DNA of 62,685 nucleotides, taken from positions 1 through 62,685 of the forward strand of contig CBFHNR010000015.1 in assembly GCA_965657215.1 (NCBI GenBank), read 5' to 3'. Below are positions 44,779 to 53,866 of this stretch, piece by piece (the stretch's first letter is position 1; each line of letters begins with the position of its first letter). Both the position numbers and the translations under genes were made by a program. This DNA comes from JAHEJA01 sp965657215. Its GTDB lineage: Bacteria; Pseudomonadota; Alphaproteobacteria; Rhodobacterales; Rhodobacteraceae. The notes under the pieces were generated by a model. It searched no databases. It was not told the origin of the DNA and was given only the letters and a program-made list of their open reading frames with translations.

Positions 44779-45666
44779 TTAATTTCCACCGTTGAACAAA
44801 ACCGTCCCGAGGCCAGTCAGGTCATACCCTGTCATCGCTTCGCCTTGAGTGCGGAAATCATCAGATTGAATAAAGCTCCACAATTTTTGAAACTGCGGCT
44901 CAAACCATGCTTTGCGCCAAATGAGAAAATCCAAACGTTCAGTCACCAAAGGGATGAAATCCAGTCCGTGCAACTCTGCGACGGCTTTGAGGCCAAAGCC
45001 AACTTCAGCTTGACCTGATTTCACGGTCTTGGCCAAATCTTCTTCTGATCGAGCTATTTTCTGACCTGTAAATAAGAGGTGAGGCTGAAGACCAACATCC
45101 TCCAGCATTTCTGTCAGCATGATTTGGCTCGAGGCCGTATCATGACGCCGCGCGACACGGCGTCGTTTGAAAACATGCAGAGAGGCTATGTTTAAGGGAT
45201 TACCCTTGGGAACGATAATACCACGCTCGCGGACACCAAACTCAATCAGAACAGCTGGTTCGCCGCGACACATGCGCTTTGCGATGGGAAGGTTCCATTC
45301 GCCGTCTTCTTTGATATGGAGCAAGCAAACCGCGATTTGTTTGTTTGCGAATTTCTCAAGGCCATCATGACTTCCGTCAAAGGATCCTGCCAACCCGCTT
45401 CCTGCGTTTCGCAAGGCCCAATCCAACAAAGGATCATGGCTTCCTGCAATGATTGGTGGGATGTCTGTCACTGGACGCATCAAAGGCCCTGATCGCGTAT
45501 CATTTAACCAAGCGTTAATTTCGTCTCGTGGAAACAAGAGCTTACCAACGGCGCGCACACAGGGGATTTCTCCATTCGCCGCAAGATCGTATATTTTTCG
45601 CTCACCCAGCCGCAATAGCTGTGCAAGTTCCTTGGTTGTGAGATAGGGGCTGTTAACAATCGTCAT
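44779..45666 (-). CDS. HTH-PBP fusion transcriptional regulator
   Basis: The 295-residue protein starts with an excisionase/MerR-like HTH (YLTTKELAQLLRLGERKIYD) and continues with a periplasmic-binding-protein-like domain of the PBP-like family (residues 80-290). Related fusions occur near molybdenum or tungsten enzymes and formate dehydrogenases, which suggests oxyanion sensing. This is inference. The molybdenum hydroxylase gene lies 2 kb away. Confidence 0.75.
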   Translation of the reverse strand: MTIVNSPYLTTKELAQLLRLGERKIYDLAANGEIPCVRAVGKLLFPRDEINAWLNDTRSGPLMRPVTDIPPIIAGSHDPLLDWALRNAGSGLAGSFDGSHDGLEKFANKQIAVCLLHIKEDGEWNLPIAKRMCRGEPAVLIEFGVRERGIIVPKGNPLNIASLHVFKRRRVARRHDTASSQIMLTEMLEDVGLQPHLLFTGQKIARSEEDLAKTVKSGQAEVGFGLKAVAELHGLDFIPLVTERLDFLIWRKAWFEPQFQKLWSFIQSDDFRTQGEAMTGYDLTGLGTVLFNGGN

Positions 45667-45716
45667 ACTGGTACCTAGACATGGCTAAACTTTTCAAGCA
45701 GTGTCACGCAAATTCA

Positions 45717-46220
45717 ATGTTTTACAACAGGGTGATATATACTTTGGGCGACCTTAACTATACTAATGGATATATTCGCAAGATTTTGCAACGTACAAAA
45801 TCAATCGCAATCGTCGGTGTGTCCTTAAATCCAGTCCGACCAAGCTATTTTGTGGCGCGATACCTCAGTTTGAAAGGATATAAAATTATTCCTGTAAACC
45901 CAGGTCATGCGGGTGAGACGCTATTGGGAAAAACCGTTGTCGGCAGTATAGCAGATATTTCGGAACCTGTAGATATGGTTGATATCTTTCGCCGCTCCGA
46001 GGCCGTTGGTCCAATCGTAGACGACGCAATCCAGCATTTGGAGGGCCTGTCGACAATTTGGATGCAAATCGGCGTCGAAAATGCAGAGGCGGCCGAGGTT
46101 GCGACGCAAGCAGGTTTGGACGTTATCCAAAATAGATGCCCAAAAATCGAATATCAGCGTTTGTTTGGCGAGCTGCGGATGGCTGGATTTAATACAGGCG
46201 TGATTTCATCCAAGCTATAA
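45717..46220 (+). CDS. CoA-binding domain protein (YccU-like)
   Basis: This small Rossmann-like protein has SIAIVGVSLNPVRPSYFV and the motif NPGHAGE, typical of the succinyl-CoA synthetase alpha-like CoA-binding family. Family members begin near the TNGYIRKIL segment, so the true start is probably the ATG at 45717 or the TTG at 45744 (AGGGTG upstream). An ATG at 45681 lies only 14 bases from the divergent gene. Role not known. Confidence 0.8.
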   Translation: MFYNRVIYTLGDLNYTNGYIRKILQRTKSIAIVGVSLNPVRPSYFVARYLSLKGYKIIPVNPGHAGETLLGKTVVGSIADISEPVDMVDIFRRSEAVGPIVDDAIQHLEGLSTIWMQIGVENAEAAEVATQAGLDVIQNRCPKIEYQRLFGELRMAGFNTGVISSKL

Positions 46221-46221
46221 A

Positions 46222-46244
46222 CCCGTTCTAAAATGTTGAACGGG
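46222..46244 (+). other. hairpin after the CoA-binding protein gene
   Basis: CCCGTTC/GAACGGG with a 9-base loop. No T-tract. Possible weak terminator between converging genes. Confidence 0.35.
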
Positions 46245-46256
46245 GTGGTGCTGTGA

Positions 46257-46571
46257 TTATTTTCCGTCGCGCGCGGCTTTTTCGGCTAGTCCAGATTGGC
46301 CTTGGCGCGCGGCGAGTTCGTCAATGACGTCTTGAAACTCAATATTACGGGCGTGGAGCATGACCATCAAGTGAAACAGCACATCTGCCGCCTCTGATGT
46401 GAGCTTGCCTTTGTCGCCTTTGACGGCCTCGATCACGGCTTCAATAGCTTCTTCGCCGAATTTCTCGGCGCATTTCTCTGGACCCTTCGCCATCAACTTG
46501 GCGGTCCAGCTTTCGTTGGGATCCGCTGCAGCACGGGATTTGATGGTTTCAAAAAGATCGTTCAAAGTCAT
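46257..46571 (-). CDS. hisE: phosphoribosyl-ATP diphosphatase
   Basis: The 104-residue all-alpha protein of the HisE/MazG type has the metal-binding EEAIEAVIEA helix. It hydrolyses PR-ATP, step 2 of histidine synthesis. It is the last gene of the his operon and its start overlaps the hisF stop by 4 bases. Confidence 0.94.
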   Translation of the reverse strand: MTLNDLFETIKSRAAADPNESWTAKLMAKGPEKCAEKFGEEAIEAVIEAVKGDKGKLTSEAADVLFHLMVMLHARNIEFQDVIDELAARQGQSGLAEKAARDGK

Positions 46572-47332
46572 GATGCCATCCTCATAGGAATACCTGCCGC
46601 CTGCATATAGTCTTTGGCTTCTTGGACCGTATATTCGCCAAAGTGAAAGATGGACGCGGCTAAAACAGCGGACGCGCCGCCTTTGGTGACACCTTCGACC
46701 AAATGGTCAAGGGTGCCAACACCACCAGAGGCGATCACGGGAATATTGACGGCATCCGAAATGGCCTTGGTCATGGGGAGGTTAAAGCCTGCTTTGGTTC
46801 CGTCACGGTCCATAGAGGTGAGCAAAATTTCACCAGCCCCCTTTGCCGCAATCATGGTTGCAAATTCAACGGCGTCTATGCCTGTGGGTTTGCGTCCGCC
46901 ATGGGTAAATAGTTCCCAACGTCCAGGTTCCACAGTTTTTGCATCAATGGCGCAGACGATACATTGGCTGCCGAATTGATCGGCGGACTGGGCGATGACA
47001 TCCGGGTTTGCAACGGCTGCGGAATTAAAGCTGACCTTATCTGCGCCCGCCAAAAGAAGGGCGCGCACATCATCAACGGTGCGCACACCACCGCCGACGG
47101 TTAAGGGGATATAGCATTGCTCGGCTGTGCGGCGCACCATATCGAACGTGGTCCCCCGATTTTCATGGGTCGCGTGAATATCGAGAAAACAGATTTCATC
47201 AGCTCCCGCCGCATCATAGCGTTTCGCGGCCTCCACTGGATCGCCTGCATCGCGCAAGCCGACAAAGTTAACCCCTTTGACAACGCGGCCATCCGCAACA
47301 TCAAGGCAGGGTATAATCCGCGTCTTAAGCAT
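46568..47332 (-). CDS. hisF: imidazole glycerol phosphate synthase cyclase subunit
   Basis: The 254-residue TIM barrel has the first catalytic Asp in IIPCLDVADGRVVKG and the second in TSMDRDGTKAGF. With HisH it makes IGP and AICAR. It overlaps hisA by 8 bases and hisE by 4. Confidence 0.96.
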   Translation of the reverse strand: MLKTRIIPCLDVADGRVVKGVNFVGLRDAGDPVEAAKRYDAAGADEICFLDIHATHENRGTTFDMVRRTAEQCYIPLTVGGGVRTVDDVRALLLAGADKVSFNSAAVANPDVIAQSADQFGSQCIVCAIDAKTVEPGRWELFTHGGRKPTGIDAVEFATMIAAKGAGEILLTSMDRDGTKAGFNLPMTKAISDAVNIPVIASGGVGTLDHLVEGVTKGGASAVLAASIFHFGEYTVQEAKDYMQAAGIPMRMAS

Positions 47333-48047
47333 TCAGAGACTCCAAAGCTTGGGCCAAGTCAATGGCCCCATCATAGAGCGCACGACCTGAGATGGCGCCA
47401 TTCAAATTGGCACCGCAATCGCGCAGGGCGATGAGGTCCTGAAGTGAGGACACGCCGCCAGAAGCAATAACTGGAATGGAGACAGCCCGCGCAAGATCGG
47501 CAGTGGCCTCAATATTTGGCCCCTGCATTGCGCCGTCGCGGTTAATGTCTGTGTAGATGATCGCTGCGACGCCTGCATCCTCAAACGATTTGGCAAGATC
47601 GGTGACCATAACATCCGTTTCTTCGGCCCACCCCTTGGTAGCAACGCGCCCGTTTCGTGCATCAATTCCAACGGCCACCTGATCAGGAAAGGCTTTGGCC
47701 GCTTGGCGGACCAAATCGGGGTTTTCGACGGCAACGGTTCCAAGGATCACACGCGCGAGCCCTTTGTTTAACCAAGTTTCAATGGTCTTCATGTCGCGAA
47801 TACCGCCACCAAGTTGGGCGGGTACCTTGCATTCGCTTAGGATTGCCTCGACAGGGGCGGCATTCACAGGTTCGCCTTCGAAAGCGCCATTGAGATCCAC
47901 CAAATGCAACCATTCACACCCTGCTGCGACGAACTCTTTAGCTTGTGCGGCGGGATCGGTGTTGAACACCGTGGATTTGTCCATATCTCCGCGCAACAGG
48001 CGCACAGCATTTCCGTCTTTTAAGTCGATGGCAGGGTAAAGGATCAT
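47325..48047 (-). CDS. hisA: ProFAR isomerase
   Basis: The 240-residue TIM barrel has Asp in PAIDLKDGNAVRL and a second in YTDINRDGAMQGPN. It isomerises ProFAR to PRFAR. It overlaps hisF. Confidence 0.96.
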   Translation of the reverse strand: MILYPAIDLKDGNAVRLLRGDMDKSTVFNTDPAAQAKEFVAAGCEWLHLVDLNGAFEGEPVNAAPVEAILSECKVPAQLGGGIRDMKTIETWLNKGLARVILGTVAVENPDLVRQAAKAFPDQVAVGIDARNGRVATKGWAEETDVMVTDLAKSFEDAGVAAIIYTDINRDGAMQGPNIEATADLARAVSIPVIASGGVSSLQDLIALRDCGANLNGAISGRALYDGAIDLAQALESLNA

Positions 48048-48178
48048 TCTAAGTCTCTTTGCTTTTTGGTTAGGTGTCGTTTTGCACGGTTGGCGGAAAA
48101 TTGCAATGTGACCATAGGTGAAGCTTGCCCTGAATCGATATTCGTTTCACAGTTTGTCCAGAGAAAGAGGAGGTTCAT

Positions 48179-48571
48179 ATGAAAAAACTATTAACAGCGG
48201 CGGCAGCATTTGCAATGTGCGCAACGACTGCACTGGCCGATCCTGTGTTTGGCACATGGAAAACGATCCCAGATGACAACGGTAATTTTGGTCACATCAA
48301 GGTTGCGCAATGTGGGTCCAAGATTTGTGGGACATTGGTCAAGTCTTTTGATAGTGCCGGAAAGCAAGTGAGTTCTGAGCATTTCGGTAAGAAAATTATC
48401 TGGGACATGAAAACCGCAGGAAACGGAAGCTATGCCGAAGGTAAAGTATGGTCACCTGATCGGGATAAAACCTATAATTCCAAAATGACGCTCAGCGGAA
48501 ACAGTTTGAAAATCAAAGGCTGTATCTTTGGCATCTGTCGCGATGGCGGTACATGGACGCGCGTCCAATAA
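48179..48571 (+). CDS. DUF2147 exported protein, inserted in the his cluster
   Basis: The 130-residue protein has a signal peptide (AFAMCATTALA, cleavage after ALA) and the DUF2147 pattern: FGTWKTIPDDNG, CGSKICGTLVKSFD, and a C-terminal GCIFGICRDGGTWTR. Four cysteines may form disulfides. It is a probable periplasmic protein of unknown function. It is the only plus-strand gene between hisA and hisH and is followed by its own hairpin. Confidence 0.85.
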   Translation: MKKLLTAAAAFAMCATTALADPVFGTWKTIPDDNGNFGHIKVAQCGSKICGTLVKSFDSAGKQVSSEHFGKKIIWDMKTAGNGSYAEGKVWSPDRDKTYNSKMTLSGNSLKIKGCIFGICRDGGTWTRVQ

Positions 48572-48577
48572 AACGGA

Positions 48578-48597
48578 AAGGGGCCGATTGGCCCCTT
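48578..48597 (+). terminator. hairpin after the DUF2147 gene
   Basis: AAGGGGCC-GATT-GGCCCCTT, short T-tract only. Probably a terminator. Confidence 0.6.
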
Positions 48598-48657
48598 GCT
48601 CTATTGTAGGATTTGGGTGCGCCTTGCAGAGGTGAGGCACATGAGTTTCGAATGGCG

Positions 48658-49293
48658 TTACGGCGCCCAGTTCAAAAAGTTTGAAATCAACCTGAGACCA
48701 GTATGCGAACTTTTCTCAGGGTGGAATTGCATGCCAATCATTGTGTCACGCCCCACAATCGCTGTGATGTCTCCGCCATAATCCACATGGGCCAATCGGT
48801 GATGAGGCGTCTGCATCTGCATATGATAGGAATGCACGAAATAGGCGTGATCCCCCGTTGACAGGCCTTGTAGAACAGGGTGATCCGTTTCAATAACAAG
48901 GTCGTTCCATCCCATATGTGGCACCTTGAGCTTGGGGTCATTTGGGGTGATTTTGTGAACCTCTCCGTCAACCCATCCCAAACCTTTGGTGGTTTTATAT
49001 TCAAAGCCCGTGGTTCCCATCAGCTGCATACCCACGCAGATACCCAAAAAAGGGCGGGCTTTGACATTCACTGCCTCTTCAAGGGCGTCAAACACACTTG
49101 AGCTGAGCAGGGCCTCGCGACAGGCCGGAAAGGCTCCATCGCCAGGAAGGACAAGGCGATCCGCTTTGGCAACGACGTCAGGATCGGAGGTGACAACAAC
49201 CTCGCCTGCGTCTGTTTCATGGGCCATGCGTTCAAAGGCCTTTTGCGCCGAATGCAAATTGCCGCTTTCGTAGTCGATAATTGCTGTGAGCAC
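48658..49293 (-). CDS. hisH: imidazole glycerol phosphate synthase glutaminase subunit
   Basis: The 211-residue class I glutamine amidotransferase has its nucleophile Cys in GICVGMQLMG and His-Glu in MQFHPEKS. It supplies ammonia to HisF. Its start is next to the hisB stop. Confidence 0.96.
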   Translation of the reverse strand: MLTAIIDYESGNLHSAQKAFERMAHETDAGEVVVTSDPDVVAKADRLVLPGDGAFPACREALLSSSVFDALEEAVNVKARPFLGICVGMQLMGTTGFEYKTTKGLGWVDGEVHKITPNDPKLKVPHMGWNDLVIETDHPVLQGLSTGDHAYFVHSYHMQMQTPHHRLAHVDYGGDITAIVGRDTMIGMQFHPEKSSHTGLRLISNFLNWAP

Positions 49294-49881
49294 TTAGAGC
49301 GCCCCTTTGGTCGAGGGAAGGCTACCTGACATGCGCGGGTCTGTTTCTACGGCCACACGCAAAGCACGCGCCACAGCTTTGAAGGCAGCTTCTGCGATGT
49401 GGTGGCTATTGAACCCGTGGATTTGATCGATGTGCAAAGTGATGCCGCCATGTGTGCTGAAGGCTTGAAAGAATTCACGCACCAATTCGGTATCAAATGT
49501 CCCAATTTTCTGGCTTGGGAAATCGACATTGAAAATGAAAAAGGGGCGCGCGGACAAATCAAGAGCAGCGCGGATTTGCGTGTCATCCATCGGAAGCAGA
49601 CAGCTCCCGTATCGATTGATCCCTGTCTTGTCACCCAAAGCGGCAACCAAGGCCTGACCAAGGGCGATCCCTGTGTCCTCGACTGTGTGGTGATCATCAA
49701 TGTGATAATCCCCTTTGGCGCGGATTGTCATATCAATCAAAGAGTGACGCGAGAGTTGATCTAACATGTGATCAAAGAAACCGACACCGGTTTGATTTTG
49801 GTACACACCTGTCCCATCGAGATTGATCTCAACGGAAATTTCAGTTTCCGCAGTTTTGCGCTGAACGCTTGCTGTACGCAT
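49294..49881 (-). CDS. hisB: imidazoleglycerol-phosphate dehydratase
   Basis: The 195-residue monofunctional IGPD has two metal-binding motifs, DHHTVEDTGIALGQAL and HHIAEAAFKA. It dehydrates IGP. It is first in the his block here. Confidence 0.96.
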   Translation of the reverse strand: MRTASVQRKTAETEISVEINLDGTGVYQNQTGVGFFDHMLDQLSRHSLIDMTIRAKGDYHIDDHHTVEDTGIALGQALVAALGDKTGINRYGSCLLPMDDTQIRAALDLSARPFFIFNVDFPSQKIGTFDTELVREFFQAFSTHGGITLHIDQIHGFNSHHIAEAAFKAVARALRVAVETDPRMSGSLPSTKGAL

Positions 49882-49992
49882 TATGACATCCTCTTGTCGT
49901 CTGATGCATCGTTTATACGAGACTGCCCAAATTGCGCAACCCGAAGCCTATTTTAGAGATGCCGATGCGAGAGGGGAGGGCAGGGTATTTGC

Positions 49993-51123
49993 TCACTGAA
50001 GTCCATTTTGTGAAACCAACTGTCCCGCAGAGGCGGAGTCAATCACGCTTTCGACGAGGGTGCTATTTGCCGAATTCGTAGCGGCCGCGATGACAGTGCC
50101 ACGTGTCACATCTAAGCTAACTTTTGCATACCAAAGCGTATTTGATCCATCATGCGTGATGCGTTTGGAGGTGGATGATCCTTCGATCACCCAGCCTAAC
50201 CCATAGGTATCCGATGTTTTTGTTTGCATCACTTGGCAACTTGATTTGCTGAGGAAATTTGAAAATTCGCCACGACAGGCTTTGACATGGGCTTGCCCCC
50301 ATTTGGTCAGGTCAGCCAAAGACATATGCAGAGTGCCTGCAGGACCCATCCAAGGCGGATTGTCGGAATTTTTGTTATTTGCGGGCACAGGTATTGCGAC
50401 CAAGAGGCCGCTAAAATGCCCTTTGGGATCAGTGGCCCCTTTGGGTGCTCCAAATCCGACTGAGGTCATTGAAAGGGGGGATGCGATTTCATTAATGATC
50501 AATGTTTCCCATGTCGTTTGCGTGACCTCTTCCGCAATCAAGCCCGCCAACACATAGCCAATATTTGAATATAAGTAGCGTCCAGTCGTGTGGGGGAGAC
50601 CCTTGTCCCAAAGCTGTGAGAGCACGTGGCGACGCCCTGAATAGGGATCAAGTGACTTTGTCGTGAGCAAGAAAGAGAGCGGAGCGTTGGCTGGAACGCC
50701 TGCTGAGTGGCTTAATAGCTGCCTCAGAGTGAGGGCGCGCCGGTCTGGGTGCATGTCATCAGAATACCGAGACAAATAGCGGTTAATAGGAATATCTAGA
50801 TTTAGGCGTCCTTTCTCGACAAGCTTCATAATCAAGGTCGCGGTAAAGGATTTGGTAATAGAGCCGATATGCCATTTGGCATTCTGGCTCACTTGGGTTT
50901 TGCTTGCTTTTTGAACTGGGCCATAGCTCCACGAATTTGGGGTTGAGTTATTTTCAGCGACAGCAAAGCCCACTGCAAAATTTGTATCATATCCCTTTAG
51001 CGATGAAATCGTATTGGGAACGGCTTGAAAATTGGTTTTTTGTGGTGTCATTGAACAGCCTGCGGCAAATCCAAACCCTAAAATTAGAGCTAGGATTTTA
51101 TCTACATATATGTGTTTTGGCAT
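49993..51123 (-). CDS. serine hydrolase, beta-lactamase/penicillin-binding-protein fold, lipoprotein
   Basis: The 376-residue protein has a lipobox at FAAGC (residue 23) and the beta-lactamase-like active site: SITK (Ser-x-x-Lys) near residue 88, YSN near 183. It is closer to class C-type esterases and EstB/D-aminopeptidase-like proteins than to true beta-lactamases. A third motif of KTG/HxG type near the C terminus is THDGSNTLWY. Substrate unknown. Confidence 0.85.
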   Translation of the reverse strand: MPKHIYVDKILALILGFGFAAGCSMTPQKTNFQAVPNTISSLKGYDTNFAVGFAVAENNSTPNSWSYGPVQKASKTQVSQNAKWHIGSITKSFTATLIMKLVEKGRLNLDIPINRYLSRYSDDMHPDRRALTLRQLLSHSAGVPANAPLSFLLTTKSLDPYSGRRHVLSQLWDKGLPHTTGRYLYSNIGYVLAGLIAEEVTQTTWETLIINEIASPLSMTSVGFGAPKGATDPKGHFSGLLVAIPVPANNKNSDNPPWMGPAGTLHMSLADLTKWGQAHVKACRGEFSNFLSKSSCQVMQTKTSDTYGLGWVIEGSSTSKRITHDGSNTLWYAKVSLDVTRGTVIAAATNSANSTLVESVIDSASAGQLVSQNGLQ

Positions 51124-51428
51124 AACGATATCCCTTAAATACCCCTCTGCGTGTCACGTGAGAATACCTGCTAACAATGTCAAAAAATGCTAAAATAAAG
51201 GCTCAAGACAGGCTATAAATTTCGAGGGCTTGTTAAAAAATGGCAAAAATACACTATTTAAAAAAACTTGATGATTTTGGGGTTAAAGTAATCAATTTTG
51301 AGTGTTTGCGGCAATGGATACGATTGGGCTGCGCATGTTTTTGCCTGTGTCGACTGTGGGCTGGTATTTCTGCGTGACTTGTGGGGGAAATATTTGTGCC
51401 AAACAGTCAGCTCTATTTCTATGAAATA
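51124..51428. other. AT-rich intergenic region
   Basis: About 300 bases rich in A and T, between the lipoprotein gene and tRNA-Gly. I see no gene or clear signal. It probably holds promoters for the lipoprotein gene. Confidence 0.5.
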
Positions 51429-51503
51429 TGGAGCGGGTGATGAGATTCGAACTCACGACATTTACCTTGGCAAGGTAACGCTCTACCCCTGAGCTACACC
51501 CGC
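51429..51503 (-). tRNA. tRNA-Gly(GCC), copy 1
   Basis: Read on the minus strand: acceptor GCGGGTG/CACCCGC, D arm with AGCTCAGGGGTAGAGC, anticodon loop TTGCCAA, T arm GTTCGAATC, and an encoded CCA end. The anticodon GCC reads GGC and GGU. An identical copy is at 53200-53274. Confidence 0.95.
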
Positions 51504-51681
51504 TTGCTGCGCGGTTGGTATCGCAAAGGAATTCCCTTTGCAAGATGCAAATTCGCGAAACGGGTCCATTTCTTTTCTTTGAAAAGAGATGCGAAAACAC
51601 TTGCTAAACAGACCCAGAGGCGCACAGTCTGACATAGAATGACGTAATCGAAATCAGCCAACACCCTGAAAGGACATTGAT

Positions 51682-52095
51682 ATGAAAGCCCAAGGTGGAT
51701 GTTATTGCAAAGCAATCAGATACGACGTGGATGGACCCGTTCAAGCCGCCTCTCAATGTCATTGCCGTGAATGCCAATATATTACAGGCGGCAATCCAAA
51801 CGTGATTATGGTGTTCAATGATGCTGATTTAACCTTCACTCAAGGCCAACCCGCAATTTTTGCGCGCTCGGACTTGGAGACCCCTGTACAGCGCTATTTT
51901 TGCCAAACCTGCGGGACTGGCTTGGGATCAGTGAGCCCCGCGCGTCCGGGAAAATTTATTTTGAAGGTTGGGACACTGGATGATCCCACTGTGTTCAAGG
52001 CACAATCCGCGATCTTCACCTGTGACAAACAAAGTTTTCATCACATCCCCGAAGATATCCCCGCTTATGAAAAGCGCCCGACCCCGTCGAAATAG
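51682..52095 (+). CDS. GFA/CENP-V family zinc protein
   Basis: The 137-residue protein has cysteines at GGCYCKAIRYD, CHCREC and CQTCGTG, the zinc-binding set of glutathione-dependent formaldehyde-activating (Gfa)-like proteins. Members may bind glutathione adducts or formaldehyde. The exact reaction is uncertain. Confidence 0.87.
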   Translation: MKAQGGCYCKAIRYDVDGPVQAASQCHCRECQYITGGNPNVIMVFNDADLTFTQGQPAIFARSDLETPVQRYFCQTCGTGLGSVSPARPGKFILKVGTLDDPTVFKAQSAIFTCDKQSFHHIPEDIPAYEKRPTPSK

Positions 52096-52113
52096 GGGCT
52101 TTGTTTAGGAATT

Positions 52114-53088
52114 CTAGGATAGGGTTTTCCAAATCTTGGCCCGCCTGTCTTTGATCATTGCATTTGCCTCATCTGTGCCATCATGAAATGTTCCAAACCA
52201 TTCATCCCATGGAGTTTCGTCTGTGCCATAGTTGCAGTCAAAAAATCTATGGTGCAGTTGATGAAAGAAATCCCCAACTGGTACGCGGGCAGACGTGCCG
52301 ATTTTGATTTGATCAAAGCCAGCATGCGATGTTGGTGCGCCCATGGTGCTGTGCATAAATAAAAAGAGTGCATGAATTGGATGCGAGGGAATAATCAAAA
52401 ACAACAAGACATCCGCGCGCAAGAGACCGCTTTCGATAGGATGCATAGCAAGGCCTGACCATGGGCCTGTTTGAATGTTCTTATGATGCCAAGAATGCAC
52501 ATGGGTATAAAGTTTGCCCACATGCAAAAGCCTGTGAATGCCATAGAAATGAAGTCCTGCGCTGATCGGAACTAGGACAATCAAAGTGACAAACCAAATT
52601 GGATTCGTGTCAAATGTGATTAATGTGGCCCATCCATGTGCATAGGCATACCACAATCCACATTCCCAAAGGGAGAGCAAACAGACCGCAACCAGTGACC
52701 AGAGAATGTTGTCCCAAACTTGATCCCGAAAGAAAAAGGCGCGTATATTTTTGCCCATGGGGCGCAGAAAGTATTTGAACTCATCCCCTTGGGTTTGCAT
52801 TGCCCATAACGCTAGATGCAAACCTCCCGCGACGAGCGTCACCAATATGATATTGCGAAGGAAAATGGGCCACATCCAAGACCAATTTAGGCTTTGCGTC
52901 TCTGATACATCAGGGCTGAAGACATGATAGATGAGGATCGCTACCAACAAAAACAGAAAACGTGTTCCCACTGGTTTCCAGCTTTTCAAAAGATATGCGA
53001 TTGCTCTTATGGGTCTCAGAGGCCAGTCCCAATAGGGAGCAGGTTTCAATGGTAATTCAGGAGTGTAATTCCACAATTTGCGCGCCAT
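52114..53088 (-). CDS. sterol desaturase/fatty acid hydroxylase family protein
   Basis: The 324-residue membrane protein has several hydrophobic helices and histidine boxes of the di-iron hydroxylase family: HRLLH, HSWHHKN and HQLHH. These enzymes hydroxylate or desaturate lipids. The substrate is unknown. It lies between two tRNA-Gly genes. Confidence 0.85.
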   Translation of the reverse strand: MARKLWNYTPELPLKPAPYWDWPLRPIRAIAYLLKSWKPVGTRFLFLLVAILIYHVFSPDVSETQSLNWSWMWPIFLRNIILVTLVAGGLHLALWAMQTQGDEFKYFLRPMGKNIRAFFFRDQVWDNILWSLVAVCLLSLWECGLWYAYAHGWATLITFDTNPIWFVTLIVLVPISAGLHFYGIHRLLHVGKLYTHVHSWHHKNIQTGPWSGLAMHPIESGLLRADVLLFLIIPSHPIHALFLFMHSTMGAPTSHAGFDQIKIGTSARVPVGDFFHQLHHRFFDCNYGTDETPWDEWFGTFHDGTDEANAMIKDRRAKIWKTLS

Positions 53089-53199
53089 CTTAGCCTCTGC
53101 GACATAGTCAGATGTGCATGAGCCTAGGACGTCACGTTAAGCCGTCTTTGATAGAGGCGACATAACAAAGTCGTTTTTAAGATTGGGGAAGAGATAATT

Positions 53200-53274
53200 T
53201 GGAGCGGGTGATGAGATTCGAACTCACGACATTTACCTTGGCAAGGTAACGCTCTACCCCTGAGCTACACCCGC
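53200..53274 (-). tRNA. tRNA-Gly(GCC), copy 2
   Basis: Identical in sequence to the copy at 51429-51503, including encoded CCA. Confidence 0.95.
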
Positions 53275-53470
53275 GTCCTTGGGTAAGGCGGTGTTTAGTC
53301 AGTCCCGCTCCAAGCTGCAAGAGCAAAAATAGGCTTTTTCAAAAAAAATGCAGACGTTGATTTAGATCAGGCTGTTTTGAGTGTGACACAGACCAATTCC
53401 AGGCCTGCCCCATCGAGGAGGCGCGCGATTTTCCTTTGATTTAAGTTGGTTGCCAGTTGGCAGCTGTAGT

Positions 53471-53866
53471 TTAGATCAGAGAATGTGCGATCAAGCCGAC
53501 TGACATCAGTATCAAATAGGCAAATGTTGACATCATTCCAACCGTCCGCAACCCTATATTTGAGCTGCGCAAACCAAGGGCGTGACAGATCCGACCTAAA
53601 CAGAAAAGAGTGCCCAACGCGATCAAGACCCAATCAGGCGTTCCCTGAACTTCGCTCAATCCCATTAAGAGGATTGCAAAAGGCGCGTATTCGACAAAAT
53701 TTCCGTGCATGCGAACACGACTTTTTAAATCAAGGTCGCCTTTGTCTCCAAAGGCAACCATATGTTCGCGTCGTTTTCTGATGACATTTACGCTGAGAAT
53801 AATCAGCATGATGCCAAGGGTCCCTGCAAAGAGGCTCGTCAGAGTCAGATCAACCACCGGACCCAT
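53471..53866 (-). CDS. MAPEG family membrane protein
   Basis: The 131-residue protein has four predicted helices and the MAPEG pattern with RMHGNFVEYAPFAIL and LGRICHALGL. MAPEG proteins are membrane glutathione transferase/peroxidase-like. Its start overlaps the pyc stop by one base, so it is cotranscribed with pyc. Confidence 0.83.
   Translation of the reverse strand: MGPVVDLTLTSLFAGTLGIMLIILSVNVIRKRREHMVAFGDKGDLDLKSRVRMHGNFVEYAPFAILLMGLSEVQGTPDWVLIALGTLFCLGRICHALGLRSSNIGLRTVGMMSTFAYLILMSVGLIAHSLI

Noticed and set aside
49993..51123. Beta-lactamase resistance gene
   Set aside because: The SxxK and YSN motifs are shared by many esterases and peptidases. Lipoprotein form and divergence give no support for drug hydrolysis.
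53367..53633. 88-codon minus-strand frame overlapping the end of the MAPEG gene
   Set aside because: It overlaps the MAPEG gene in another frame and has no clear ribosome site or domain.
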